From contig CAXBEV010000001.1 of the NCBI GenBank assembly GCA_963974935.1, positions 620,001 to 684,000 of the forward strand: a stretch of DNA of 64,000 nucleotides, written 5' to 3'. Shown in pieces: positions 34,424 to 43,504 of the stretch (position 1 is its first letter; every line of letters starts with the position of its first letter). Under the pieces are notes generated by a model that did not search any database, was not told the DNA's origin, and saw only the letters and a list, made by a program, of their open reading frames with translations. A program made the translations under genes and the position numbers. This stretch comes from UBA4479 sp963974935 (GTDB taxonomy: Bacteria; Pseudomonadota; Alphaproteobacteria; Rhodospirillales; Casp-alpha2).

Positions 34424-37309
34424 ATGCTCACCAAAAAGAGCAACGGGGTTGCGGGACGCCCCCGTTTAACGAAGGCGCTGGCCGGCGTCGTCGGCGGTTC
34501 AATGGACCGTCGTACATTCCTGAAACGTTCAGGGGTGGCTGCCGGTGGTGTCGCGCTTGCGTCAGCTATGCCGACCGGCATGGTTCAGCAAGCACACGCG
34601 GCTTCTGACGCTGCTGGCGATCTGAAGCAGATCAAATCGGTTTGCACGCACTGTTCAGTCGGCTGCACTGTGATTGCCGAGGTTTCCAACGGGACGTGGG
34701 TCGGGCAAGAGCCTGGCTTCGACAGCCCATTCAACCTGGGTGCACATTGCGCCAAAGGTGCGTCGGTGCGTCACCACGCCCATGGTGATCGACGCCTTAA
34801 ATATCCGATGAAGCTTGAGGGCGGCCAGTGGAAGAAAATCAGCTGGGAAGACGCCATCAACGAGATCGGCGACAAGATGATGGAGATCCGCAAGACGTCG
34901 GGTCCCGATTCCGTGTATTGGCTCGGCTCTGCCAAGTTCAATAACGAGCAGTCGTATCTGTTCCGTAAGTTCTATGCCTTCTGGGGGTCCAACAACGGTG
35001 ACCACCAGGCGCGTATTTGTCACTCGACCACGGTCGCGGGTGTTGCGAACACCTGGGGCTACGGCGCGATGACGAACAGCTACAACGACATGCATAACTC
35101 GAAAGCGATGTTCTTGATCGGGTCCAACCCGGCCGAGGCGCATCCGGTTGCCGTACAGCACATTCTGAAGGCGAAAGAGCAAAACAATGCCGCGCTGATC
35201 GTTTGTGACCCGCGCTTTACGCGCACGGCAGCCCACGCTGACGAGTTTGTTCGCTTCCGTCCGGGCACGGACGTCGCCTTGGTTTGGGGTATTCTTTACC
35301 ACATCTTCGAAAATAAGTGGGAAGACAAGGAATACATCAAGCAGCGCGTTTGGGGCATGGATCAGATCCGCGCCGAAGTCAAAAAGTGGACGCCGGAAGA
35401 AACCGAACGGGTTACCGGGGTGCCGGGCGCGCAATTGCGTCGCGTGGCACGTACGTTGGCCAACAACCGTCCGGGCACCATCGTTTGGTGCATGGGTGGC
35501 ACGCAGCACACCAACGGTAACAACAACACCCGCGCTTACTGCATCTTGATGCTGGCGTTGGGCAACATTGGTACCGAAGGCGGCGGCGCGAACATCTTCC
35601 GCGGTCACGACAACGTGCAGGGCGCGACCGACTTCTGCATTCTGTCGCACTCTTTGCCTGGCTACTATGGCCTGTCGAAAGGCGCTTGGAAGCATTGGTC
35701 GCGTGTTTGGGATGTCGATTATGATTTCCTCAAAGGCCAGTTCGCCGAAGAGAAAATGATGAACTCGAAGGGTATCCCGGTGTCGCGTTGGATTGATGGT
35801 GTGCTTGAAGACAAAGCCAACATTGATCAGCCCGACAACCTCCGTGCCATGGTGTATTGGGGCCACGCGGTCAACTCGCAGACTCGTCTGCCGGAAATGA
35901 AGAAAGCGATGGAGAAACTGGATCTGATGGTTGTCATCGATCCGGTGCCGACGTTCGCGGCTGTCATTCCGGACCGTCAAGACGGCATCTATGTATTGCC
36001 GGCAGCGACCCAGTTCGAAACCCGAGGTTCTGTAACCGCGTCGAACCGCTCATTGCAGTGGCGCGACAAAGTTATCGAGCCGGTGTTCGAATCACGCACC
36101 GACCACGAGATCATGGCGATGTTTGCGAAGAAGTTCGGCTGGACCGACAAGTTCTTCAAGAACATCAAAATGGACAAGATCGCTGAAGGCCGTGAAGAGC
36201 CGAACATCGAAGACGTGACCCGCGAATTCAACACGGGCATGTGGACGATCGGTTACACCGGTCAATCGCCTGAGCGCCTTAAGGCGCACATGGCGAATCA
36301 GGTGACCTTCGACAAGACCACGCTTCTCGCTAGGGGTGGCCCCGTCAGCGGTGACTATTACGGTCTGCCGTGGCCTTGCTGGGGCACGCCGGAGATGAAG
36401 CACCCAGGCACACCGGTGCTTTATGATACGTCCAAGCCGGTCGCTGAAGGTGGTCTGAACTTCCGTGCGCGCTTCGGTGTCGAGCGGGAAGGCTCGAACC
36501 TTCTGGCTGAAGGTTCGTACCCGGTCGGTAACGAGCTCAAAGACGGTCACCCAGAGTTCACCATGGCCATGCTGACAAAGCTTGGCTGGGATAAGGACCT
36601 GACCGCCGAAGAGCGTGCTGTGATCGACAAGATCGCGGGTGAGAAAACCAACTGGAAGACCGACCTGTCGGGCGGTATCCAGCGAGTTGCCATCAAGCAC
36701 GGTTGTGCGCCGTTTGGTAACGCTAAGGCGCGTACGGTGGTGTGGACGTTCCCGGATCCGGTGCCGTTGCATCGCGAACCGTTGTACACGCCGCGTCGTG
36801 ATCTGCTGCCGCAGTACGAAACGTATTCGGATCGTCAGATGTTCCGTCTGCCGACCAAGTACGCCTCTATCCAAAAAGAGGACTACTCCAAGGACTTCCC
36901 GGTCATTCTGACCTCGGGCCGCTTGGTGGAGTACGAAGGTGGTGGTGACGAGTCGCGTTCGAACCCGTGGCTGGCCGAGTTGCAGCAGGACATGTTCTGC
37001 GAAATCAACCCGGTTGATGCCAACAACAACGGGATTAAAGACGGCACCATGATGTGGGTCGAAAGCCCCGAAGGTGGTCGTGCCAAAGTGAAGGCGCTCG
37101 TGACCGAGCGTGTTGCACCCGGCGTCGTCTTTATGCCGTTCCACTTCGGTGGTCACTGGATGGGTGAGTCGCTCCGAAATAAATATCCGGAAGGCACGGA
37201 TCCGTATGTGTTGGGTGAAGCTTCCAATATTTGTGGTACGTACGGGTATGATTCGGTGACGAACATGCAGGAGACCAAAGTCACGCTGTGCCGCGTGAAA
37301 ACGGCTTAG
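34424..37309 (+). CDS. fdhA: formate dehydrogenase alpha subunit (periplasmic, Mo/W-bisPGD, cysteine type)
   Basis: 961 residues. Oxidises formate to CO2 outside the inner membrane. A Tat signal, MDRRTFLKRSGVAAGG, lies at 27-42. The [4Fe-4S] cluster ligands are C74, C77, C81 and C109. The residue that coordinates the metal is Cys199 in RICHSTTVAG, where selenoenzymes have Sec; no in-frame TGA exists. The C-terminal domain has YEGGGDESRSNPWLAEL and the cofactor-binding FHFGGHW. The ATG at 34424 follows gggagaaat. Fdh beta, a lipoprotein and gamma genes follow. Confidence 0.95.
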   Translation: MLTKKSNGVAGRPRLTKALAGVVGGSMDRRTFLKRSGVAAGGVALASAMPTGMVQQAHAASDAAGDLKQIKSVCTHCSVGCTVIAEVSNGTWVGQEPGFDSPFNLGAHCAKGASVRHHAHGDRRLKYPMKLEGGQWKKISWEDAINEIGDKMMEIRKTSGPDSVYWLGSAKFNNEQSYLFRKFYAFWGSNNGDHQARICHSTTVAGVANTWGYGAMTNSYNDMHNSKAMFLIGSNPAEAHPVAVQHILKAKEQNNAALIVCDPRFTRTAAHADEFVRFRPGTDVALVWGILYHIFENKWEDKEYIKQRVWGMDQIRAEVKKWTPEETERVTGVPGAQLRRVARTLANNRPGTIVWCMGGTQHTNGNNNTRAYCILMLALGNIGTEGGGANIFRGHDNVQGATDFCILSHSLPGYYGLSKGAWKHWSRVWDVDYDFLKGQFAEEKMMNSKGIPVSRWIDGVLEDKANIDQPDNLRAMVYWGHAVNSQTRLPEMKKAMEKLDLMVVIDPVPTFAAVIPDRQDGIYVLPAATQFETRGSVTASNRSLQWRDKVIEPVFESRTDHEIMAMFAKKFGWTDKFFKNIKMDKIAEGREEPNIEDVTREFNTGMWTIGYTGQSPERLKAHMANQVTFDKTTLLARGGPVSGDYYGLPWPCWGTPEMKHPGTPVLYDTSKPVAEGGLNFRARFGVEREGSNLLAEGSYPVGNELKDGHPEFTMAMLTKLGWDKDLTAEERAVIDKIAGEKTNWKTDLSGGIQRVAIKHGCAPFGNAKARTVVWTFPDPVPLHREPLYTPRRDLLPQYETYSDRQMFRLPTKYASIQKEDYSKDFPVILTSGRLVEYEGGGDESRSNPWLAELQQDMFCEINPVDANNNGIKDGTMMWVESPEGGRAKVKALVTERVAPGVVFMPFHFGGHWMGESLRNKYPEGTDPYVLGEASNICGTYGYDSVTNMQETKVTLCRVKTA

Positions 37310-37331
37310 TGTGAAATAGGGAGACACAGAT

Positions 37332-37928
37332 ATGGCTAGAATGAAGTTCCTGTTGGACGCAGAACGCTGCATCGAATGCAATGCTTGCGTCACTGCGTGC
37401 AAGAACGAGAACGAGGTTCCCTGGGGGATCAACCGGCGCCGCGTTGTGACGATCAACGACGGTAAGCCGGGTGAACGCTCCGTCTCGGTCGCGTGCATGC
37501 ATTGTTCGGATGCCCCGTGTATTGCGGTGTGTCCGGTGGATACGATCTACGAAACCGAAGAAGGTGTCGTTCTCCACTCCAAGGACCTGTGCATCGGTTG
37601 TGGCTATTGCTTCTATGCGTGTCCGTTCGGGGCGCCTCAGTTCCCGAAGGCGGGCAACTACGGTAGCCGTGGCAAGATGGACAAGTGTACCTTCTGCGCC
37701 GGTGGTCCTGAGGAAGACAACTCCCCGGCCGAATTCCAAAAATACGGTCGTAACCGCTTGGCAGAAGGCAAGTTGCCGATCTGCGCCGAGATGTGCTCGA
37801 CGAAGGCACTCTTGGGTGGTGATGGAAACATGGTTTCCAACATCTATCGCGAGCGGGTGGTGTCGCGTGGCTTCGGCTCCGGCGCTTGGGGGTGGGGTAC
37901 GGCCTACGAAAAGAAGGCCGGGTCCTAA
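37332..37928 (+). CDS. fdhB: formate dehydrogenase beta subunit, four-cluster ferredoxin
   Basis: 198 residues without own signal, exported with FdhA. Four cysteine groups: CIECNACVTACKNE, CMHCSDAPCIAVCPVD, CIGCGYCFYACPFG and the last CTFCAGG with CAEMC. They move electrons from the alpha subunit to the cytochrome b gamma subunit. The gene starts 22 bp after fdhA with agggagacaca upstream. Confidence 0.95.
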   Translation: MARMKFLLDAERCIECNACVTACKNENEVPWGINRRRVVTINDGKPGERSVSVACMHCSDAPCIAVCPVDTIYETEEGVVLHSKDLCIGCGYCFYACPFGAPQFPKAGNYGSRGKMDKCTFCAGGPEEDNSPAEFQKYGRNRLAEGKLPICAEMCSTKALLGGDGNMVSNIYRERVVSRGFGSGAWGWGTAYEKKAGS

Positions 37929-37954
37929 TCGACCTGATCGCGTAAAGGTAAGGT

Positions 37955-37992
37955 GGCGGCATCCCGATTTCGGCCGATTTCGGGGTGCCGCC
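37955..37992 (+). promoter_or_regulatory. intercistronic hairpin downstream of fdhB
   Basis: ggcggcatcccga pairs with tcggggtgccgcc with one wobble. No T-run follows at once, so it is more likely an RNA-stabilising or attenuating element than a full terminator. Confidence 0.55.
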
Positions 37993-38105
37993 CCTCCTTA
38001 TAACGGGATCCCAAATAAATGGTCGAAAATGGCCGCGTTCGTTCTCTGGCTTTGACGAGCCTTCGGCGTTTGAGGACGACATAAGCAACGAGATGGGGAA
38101 CGCCA

Positions 38106-38420
38106 ATGTTTACTCGACGATTTTTCAGAACCGCAGGCGTCATGTGTCTTGCGCTGATCGCACTGGCGTCATGCCGACCTGAAGAACACGGACGTCCGCT
38201 GGATTACGATCCAGGCGTGTTTCCTGGCAATAAACATGCGACACCGCTCAATGAAGATGATCTTGCGGCTCTGCGCCAACGAGCGATTCTGCAAGGCGGC
38301 TCTTCGGTCAGCGGCCCGACATCGGGCGGCGGCCTATCGACGGGCGGCGACGTTCGGCTTCCGGATTCGCCTGCCGACAAGGCGCTCGACGAACGCCTTA
38401 AAAAACAAAGTGGAAATTGA
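38106..38420 (+). CDS. small lipoprotein between fdhB and fdhC
   Basis: 104 residues with a lipoprotein signal: MFTRRFFRTAG, hydrophobic core and lipobox ALASC (Cys23). The mature part (PEEHGRPLDYDPGVFPGNKH, then a Gly/Ser-rich and charged tail) is probably flexible. Location between the beta and gamma genes suggests a role with the membrane-bound formate dehydrogenase. I know of no function. Confidence 0.8.
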   Translation: MFTRRFFRTAGVMCLALIALASCRPEEHGRPLDYDPGVFPGNKHATPLNEDDLAALRQRAILQGGSSVSGPTSGGGLSTGGDVRLPDSPADKALDERLKKQSGN

Positions 38421-38461
38421 CCCGCGCCGTCATGGCGTAGGTTCACGTTCGGAGAACAAAC

Positions 38462-39571
38462 ATGTCGATCATGATATCGCATATTATCCGTAAAATAGGC
38501 TTCGCGGCCCTGGTGGCCTTGGTACTGGGTATCGGCGCGATGACCGCAGGCACCGTGTCGCTGATCTCGGCGACGCCAGCGGTTGCACAACAACAAGGCA
38601 CCGTGCCGGGCAATGCGCTTGGCAATTCGTCGGATTCTGAGATGTGGCGCGCTTTGCGTCGGGGGGTGACCGGTACGGTCTCAATCCCCGATAAGAAAGC
38701 CGGCCAATTGGTGCAGTCTGAAGGCGACAACTGGCGTGCGTTCAAGAACGGTCCGCTCAGCACCTATGGTGCCTGGGGCATGGCTGGCATCCTTATTGCG
38801 CTGGTCGTGTTCTTTGCGATTCGTGGACGTATTCGCATCGATCACGGGCCGGACCCGCAAGGCCGCACCATCCTGCGCTTCAACGCGCTTGAGCGTGCCG
38901 TGCATTGGATGACGGCCTCCAGCTTTATCGTGCTGGGGCTGACTGGCCTGAACATCCTTTATGGGCGCTATTTCATCAAACCGATCTTGGGTGACAGCTT
39001 GTTTGCGTCGATAACCTATTACGGCAAACTCTCACACAACTACATCGCCTTCGCCTTCATGCTCGGCATCGTGTTGATGTTTATTCTTTGGGTTAAAGAC
39101 AACATTCCGTCGGCCCGCGACCTCAAGTGGCTGGCGCTTGGCGGTGGCTTGTTCTCGAAGGATGTGCATCCTGAAGCGACACGTTTTAACGCCGGGCAAA
39201 AGATCATCTTCTGGTCGGTCATTCTAGGCGGGGGTTCGTTGTCGCTCTCAGGTGTTGCCTTGATGTGGCCTTACGAAGTGCAGCCATGGGGTGGTACGTT
39301 TGCATTTTTGAATATCTTCGGTCTCGATTTGCCGACGCAAGTATCCGCGCTCCAAGAAGTGCAGTTGTCGGTGTTGTGGCACTCGGTCGTGGCACTGGTG
39401 ATGATCGTGATTATTATCGCGCACATTTACATCGGCTCGATCGGCATGGAAGGCGCTTTTGACGCCGTCGGCACCGGTCAGGTCGATCTCAACTGGGCCA
39501 AAGAACACCACAGTCTTTGGGTTGAGGAAGAAATGCAAAAACCACAGGGCCAACAGCAACCTGCTGAATAA
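38462..39571 (+). CDS. fdhC: formate dehydrogenase gamma subunit (cytochrome b)
   Basis: 369 residues. An N-terminal hydrophobic segment with ATPAVAQQQ resembles a signal peptide; the periplasmic stretch to about 95 is followed by five hydrophobic helices of the cytochrome b556 type. Haem-ligand histidines are likely in NALERAVHWMTA, KLSHNYIAFAF, LWHSVVAL and AHIYIG. It takes electrons from FdhB and reduces quinone. The C-terminus DLNWAKEHHSLWVEEE is typical. A strong terminator closes the operon. Confidence 0.93.
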   Translation: MSIMISHIIRKIGFAALVALVLGIGAMTAGTVSLISATPAVAQQQGTVPGNALGNSSDSEMWRALRRGVTGTVSIPDKKAGQLVQSEGDNWRAFKNGPLSTYGAWGMAGILIALVVFFAIRGRIRIDHGPDPQGRTILRFNALERAVHWMTASSFIVLGLTGLNILYGRYFIKPILGDSLFASITYYGKLSHNYIAFAFMLGIVLMFILWVKDNIPSARDLKWLALGGGLFSKDVHPEATRFNAGQKIIFWSVILGGGSLSLSGVALMWPYEVQPWGGTFAFLNIFGLDLPTQVSALQEVQLSVLWHSVVALVMIVIIIAHIYIGSIGMEGAFDAVGTGQVDLNWAKEHHSLWVEEEMQKPQGQQQPAE

Positions 39572-39602
39572 CCCGCGCGATCAAGTAAACGACCACAAAA
39601 CG

Positions 39603-39633
39603 AAAGGGCGGTGCCAAAAGCACCGCCCTTTTT
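39603..39633 (+). terminator. rho-independent terminator of the fdh operon
   Basis: aaagggcggtgc pairs perfectly with gcaccgcccttt around caaaa, followed by a T-run, 32 bp after fdhC. Confidence 0.95.
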
Positions 39634-39664
39634 CGTTAGTGAATTTTATATCGGCTGAATAGCG

Positions 39665-39790
39665 CTAGTTGAGCCGCGCGTTGCCGGTTGAGAACTTTTC
39701 ACCAGCCGTCAGGTTTATGTTGGTCAGCACGGCGCCTGCGGCGACGGCGATAAAGATGGCGGCAATGCTGCCGATGATAACTGATTTCAT
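39665..39790 (-). CDS. 41-residue single-helix membrane peptide
   Basis: ATG 39790 is preceded by aaagggagagggcatc. The peptide MKSVIIGSIAAIFIAVAAGA and onward is one transmembrane helix with a short polar tail (NLTAGEKFSTGNARLN). It lies just after the fdh terminator on the opposite strand. Short membrane peptides like this can be subunits or stabilisers of respiratory complexes. Support is the good ribosome site and clean helix. Confidence 0.6.
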   Translation of the reverse strand: MKSVIIGSIAAIFIAVAAGAVLTNINLTAGEKFSTGNARLN

Positions 39791-39943
39791 AACGATGCCC
39801 TCTCCCTTTGATCTCACCACGTGATGGTATATTGAATTTACTCCATCGCGCCGCGATATCAAGGTTTGCGACATGCTATTGCAGCCTTGGCCATCGTAGG
39901 CCCGCGCGTTACCCTAAGCGGATCATATACGGGAGCCTACACC

Positions 39944-40300
39944 ATGAGCGATGACACCGGTGAACTCGCCGCCGCCGCCCGCGCTATGCAGGACATGGGG
40001 CTTGCCGGCTTCATGGAGCAGATTGCCCAGCTTCAGGACAGCCTGGGCAAGGTCGCCAATGGCATGAGCGCACTGGGTGAAAGCGCCGTCCGCCAAGGTG
40101 AGAATAGCGAAAATCTCGCCGCCCACATCATCGCCATTGAGTCCGTGCTGGCGGTGATGCTTCGGCACATTCCGCTCGACGTTAACGATGTCCGTGCCGA
40201 GGCCGATCGCCGCACGCAAAATATCGACCCTACCAGCCCCGGCGGCCCCTCGGTCGTCTGTCAACTTGCCGAAGACATCGTACGCCGCTCGGACGACTAA
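39944..40300 (+). CDS. small helical protein of unknown function
   Basis: 118 residues from ATG 39944, with gggagcc upstream. No signal or membrane segment; a heptad-like helix spans about 20-60 (MEQIAQLQDSLGKVANGMSAL) and the C-terminus is QLAEDIVRRSDD. A truncated, diverged copy of this C-terminus occurs at 49924, showing a paralogue once existed. I do not recognise the family. Confidence 0.65.
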   Translation: MSDDTGELAAAARAMQDMGLAGFMEQIAQLQDSLGKVANGMSALGESAVRQGENSENLAAHIIAIESVLAVMLRHIPLDVNDVRAEADRRTQNIDPTSPGGPSVVCQLAEDIVRRSDD

Positions 40301-40437
40301 GCGAGAGACGCGGCGTGTGCATTGACACATTCTTGGGTATGCAGATCACCCGTGAACGCCGATGGTTTGGCCACTCGTTCATTGAAAGCCGACACCTCAT
40401 TGATTATTCGTGCCGTTTTTTTAGCTAAAAGGGGACG

Positions 40438-40766
40438 TTATATGCCCTTTTGGCTGTCCGGATGCAGCGATAAGCCGAGGATGTGCTCGTCTTTGTCGAC
40501 GACGCGTGCGGCGTGGCGGACAATGAGTGGGTCAGGGCCGTGCACAATGCTTTGATCGTTGTTGGGGGATGGCAACTGACTGAGAAAATACTTCAAACAG
40601 TTGAGTCGCGCGCGCTTCTTGTCGTTGGACTTGATAATGGTCCACGGCGCATCGGCGGTGTCGGTGTAGAACAGCATGGCCTCTTTAGCTTCGGTATAGT
40701 CGTCCCACTTTCGATGTCGACGGGGCTAAGCTTCCATTGTTTCAACGGATCGGTCTTGCGCGCCAT
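40438..40766 (-). pseudogene. truncated, frameshifted polyphosphate kinase 2 gene (C-terminal third)
   Basis: Leftward reading gives MARKTDPLKQWKLSPVDIES in one frame, then, after a small deletion near 40708, WDDYTEAKEAMLFYTDT, APWTIIKSNDKKRARLNC and YFLSQLPSPNND in another, ending at a stop at 40438. These are hallmark C-terminal PPK2 motifs. The Walker-containing N-terminal two thirds are missing, so the gene is dead. About 130 bp on its left (40301-40437) hold nothing I recognise. Confidence 0.82.
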
Positions 40767-40991
40767 GAGGCAACTTGTTTCTCATGATATGTGTCAAATC
40801 TGCCCTCATCCCGACACATCATCAATCATTCGTGACGTCTGCTTCCAGCCATTATCAAAAATATTACAGATTTTTAATTTTTAAACTATGACCAGTTCAT
40901 TAGAATGCTTCTAACTAGAAATGAAGCCGATGTGAGGCGGACGGCTTTAAATTATAAACGTGTAGTTAGCCTCAAAATCGGAGGGTTCATC

Positions 40992-42287
40992 ATGGACGAT
41001 AAAAATATTGCACCAAAATCAGCGGGCGATTTTTTCGCAGAAGATCCGGAGCGAGCGGATCGTGAGTTCTTTGGGCGTGTAGCTCATAAAGATCGTCGCG
41101 GATTTTTAAAAGGAGCTGGGCTCGCAACATTGGGCACGATGCTCGGCATGTCGGTTCCGTTTCATCGTAATTTCCCTCAGGGACTTATCCCCGAGGCGCT
41201 TGCGAACCAAGATGTACTGGTTGGAAAAGATGGTCTTACGCTTTTGAACGACCGCCCGATCAATGCGGAAACCCCGCCTCATCTTCTTGATGACGCTGTG
41301 ACACCCACCAATCGGCACTTTATTCGAAATAACGGAATTCCGCCGACTGATGTTGACCCGGATACGTGGGAACTCACGATTGACGGACTTGTCGATACAC
41401 CCTTGAAACTCTCGATCAACGATCTGAAAAATCAGTTCGAGGTCGTGACAATGGCGCTTGCTATCGAATGTGGCGGTAACGGTCGTGCGGCTTTCAATCC
41501 CCCCGCGAAGGGCAACCAATGGACATTGGGTGCTGTTGCTTGCTCAGAATGGACAGGTGTTCGCCTTAAAGACGTTCTGAATAAAGCGGGCGTGAAGTCG
41601 AATGTCGTTTACACCGCTCATGTCGGTGCTGATGAGCACTTGAGCGGTAATCCTGATAAGCTTCCGATTTCACGCGGCCTGCCAATTGACAAAGCGATGA
41701 CGGACAACATCTTGATCGCTTTTGAGATGAATGGTGGCGCATTGCATGCACAAAATGGTGCCCCATTACGCCTTGTGGTTCCGGGCTGGCCGGGCTCTTG
41801 TTCGCAGAAATGGCTGAAGCGTATCTATCTTCGCGATAAGGTTCACGATGGTCCCAAAATGACCGGTACCGCTTATCGTGTGCCGAACCGTCCGGTATCT
41901 CCCGGCGAGAAGGTGGACAAAAAAGACTTCGTTATTATTGAAAGAATGCCGGTTAAGTCTCTGATCACGAGTCCGATGACCAATTCCGAGTCCAGCCGTA
42001 GCCTTGAGGTGCGAGGGCATGCTTGGTCAGGTGACCGGACCGTCGACGCCGTCGATATTTCGATGGATTTTGGTGCAAGCTGGCAACGTGCAACACTTGA
42101 TGCACCCGTAAATGATGGTGCATGGCAGAACTGGCGGATCAATCTGGATTTCCCTGAGGCCGGCTATTACGAGGTTTGGGCTCGAGCAACTGACAGTGCC
42201 GGTGAAATGCAACCCTTTGCGATCAACTGGAACCCAAAGGGCTACTTGAACAATACGATGCATCGAGTTGCTGTTCGCGTTGCCTAA
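40992..42287 (+). CDS. sulfite oxidase/dehydrogenase, molybdenum subunit (SorA-like)
   Basis: 431 residues from ATG 40992 (cggagggttcatc upstream). A Tat motif, DRRGFLKGAGLA, at about 34-45 implies export. The sulfite-oxidase Moco domain carries the metal-ligand Cys160 in ALAIECGGNGRAAF, followed by WTLGAVACSEWTGVRL and GSCSQKWLKRIYL; the C-terminal dimerisation domain includes GHAWSGDRTV and PFAINWNPKGY. It oxidises sulfite, passing electrons to the monohaem cytochrome next door. The gene is more A/T-rich than the fdh genes. Confidence 0.88.
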   Translation: MDDKNIAPKSAGDFFAEDPERADREFFGRVAHKDRRGFLKGAGLATLGTMLGMSVPFHRNFPQGLIPEALANQDVLVGKDGLTLLNDRPINAETPPHLLDDAVTPTNRHFIRNNGIPPTDVDPDTWELTIDGLVDTPLKLSINDLKNQFEVVTMALAIECGGNGRAAFNPPAKGNQWTLGAVACSEWTGVRLKDVLNKAGVKSNVVYTAHVGADEHLSGNPDKLPISRGLPIDKAMTDNILIAFEMNGGALHAQNGAPLRLVVPGWPGSCSQKWLKRIYLRDKVHDGPKMTGTAYRVPNRPVSPGEKVDKKDFVIIERMPVKSLITSPMTNSESSRSLEVRGHAWSGDRTVDAVDISMDFGASWQRATLDAPVNDGAWQNWRINLDFPEAGYYEVWARATDSAGEMQPFAINWNPKGYLNNTMHRVAVRVA

Positions 42288-42307
42288 TTTCTCTTGAATG
42301 AAAACCC

Positions 42308-42344
42308 AAAGGGGCGGGAATGATCTCCCGCCCCTTTAATTTAA
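42308..42344 (+). terminator. terminator-like hairpin between sulfite dehydrogenase genes
   Basis: aaaggggcggga pairs perfectly with tcccgcccctttaattt across a short loop, 21 bp after the molybdenum-subunit stop and 23 bp before the cytochrome gene. It may reduce cytochrome transcription relative to the first gene. Confidence 0.85.
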
Positions 42345-42366
42345 GGTAAGCAGGGAACTATCCATC

Positions 42367-42714
42367 ATGAAAAAGCTTGGTCTCGCCTCCATAACCCTAC
42401 TTGTTTCTGGTTTAGTCTTTGCTTCATTGGGTTACGACGATGAAGCCCGAGCCAATGGCCCCGAATTAGCCGAAAATGAATTTGGCATTTTAAAGACTGC
42501 AGAAGGGGCTGAAGAGACTTTTTATGCCTGCACGGCGTGCCACTCTGAGATGATCGTCGCGCAGCAAGGATTAACCCGACAAGGTTGGGATGAAATGCTT
42601 GTTTGGATGGTTGAAGAACAAGGTATGTACGAGATTGAAGAGCCGGATCGAACAAAAATTCTGGATTACCTCTCAACTCATTATAACGAAGATCGCCCGC
42701 ACTTCCCAAGATAA
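42367..42714 (+). CDS. monohaem c-type cytochrome (SorB-like)
   Basis: 115 residues with a signal peptide ending near EARANG. One haem site, CTACHSEM (CxxCH), and a likely distal Met among MLVWMVEEQGM. The segment ILDYLSTHYNEDRP is typical of sulfite dehydrogenase cytochrome subunits. Probably the periplasmic electron acceptor for the preceding molybdoenzyme. Confidence 0.88.
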   Translation: MKKLGLASITLLVSGLVFASLGYDDEARANGPELAENEFGILKTAEGAEETFYACTACHSEMIVAQQGLTRQGWDEMLVWMVEEQGMYEIEEPDRTKILDYLSTHYNEDRPHFPR

Positions 42715-42903
42715 CATGGAACATTGGGGGCAGATCAAAGCCGCTTGGGCTAATACTAAAAAAAATCTATGTATAAAAATCATCTTGTTAGCCTGACTAT
42801 GAATCCCCATTTCGGAGATTGATGAGCCCTATGTTCAACGAGTGATTTTAGATCCCGCACGAACAATTTCAGAAACATTGGACCTAGAACGAGAGAGCGT
42901 GAC

Positions 42904-43023
42904 ATGACTAAAAATAAACCGGTATCTTTGAAAAGTGTATCTTACATGATGATTGGCGGCGGCGCTGTTGCTCTCGCCCTTGTCGCCGCGGTGTGGGGCA
43001 TACTCGGCATTTTCGTTATCTAG
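42904..43023 (+). CDS. 39-residue single-helix membrane peptide downstream of the cytochrome gene
   Basis: ATG 42904 follows gagagcgtgac. The peptide has a polar start (MTKNKPVSLKSVSYM) and one membrane helix rich in Gly/Ala/Val ending at FVI. It lies 189 bp after the cytochrome gene on the same strand. It may anchor or stabilise a respiratory complex; this is inference from size and position. Confidence 0.5.
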   Translation: MTKNKPVSLKSVSYMMIGGGAVALALVAAVWGILGIFVI

Positions 43024-43110
43024 AGCATACGTGGCTTTTGCCACGCAGCTCCCTCATCCCATCGTGTTATCTCAGGTGTTCTCACTTTATAAGTGATTGC
43101 TCGCCGCTGC

Positions 43111-43315
43111 CTATGTCGTCGTCACTTTCTCGACCTTAGTTCCGCCATATCTGAACGCGGGAATTTTGCCCACGGGGTCGAGCTTTGGGTTGGTGCGTAG
43201 GTTGGCGGCAGCTTTATAAACACCAGGTCGTCGGGGCCGACTCCAGGTACGGCAGAATAGTCGCGCGGTTGGTCATGGTGCCGGTGTGCCCGTGTTCCAA
43301 CATGCGCCCGGTGAT
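43111..43315 (-). pseudogene. old degenerate fragment of an fdsA-type gene 3' end
   Basis: Antisense reading matches the 3' part of the fdsA gene at 54336. Segments such as gggaattttgcccacggggt, ggttggcggca, ctccaggt and ggtgccggtgtgccc correspond to 54379-54670 with an internal deletion and many substitutions. No reading frame survives. The adjoining 43316-43504 holds nothing I recognise. Confidence 0.75.
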
Positions 43316-43504
43316 CTATACTATTGGAATGCTTCATCCGCTATCCCTGTGGCGCCACTACGGTCGAATTCTCGACCAGAGTCGGTTTAATTGCGGCACG
43401 TCGGGCGTTTGTCATTTATTATTTCCGATAAGAAGACCGTCAACGCGCGTGAATGATCTTTACGGTCGTTTTATGGTGCATAAAACCATCTGAAAGTCGG
43501 GAAG

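Noticed and set aside
34655..35980. 441-codon minus-strand open frame
   Set aside because: Antisense to fdhA with no domain or ribosome site.
34424..37309. Selenocysteine in formate dehydrogenase
   Set aside because: The catalytic position reads a Cys codon (residue 199) and no in-frame TGA interrupts either alpha subunit gene.
36092..37498. 468-codon minus-strand open frame over fdhA and fdhB
   Set aside because: It is a shadow frame opposite well-supported genes; the long frame reflects codon bias.
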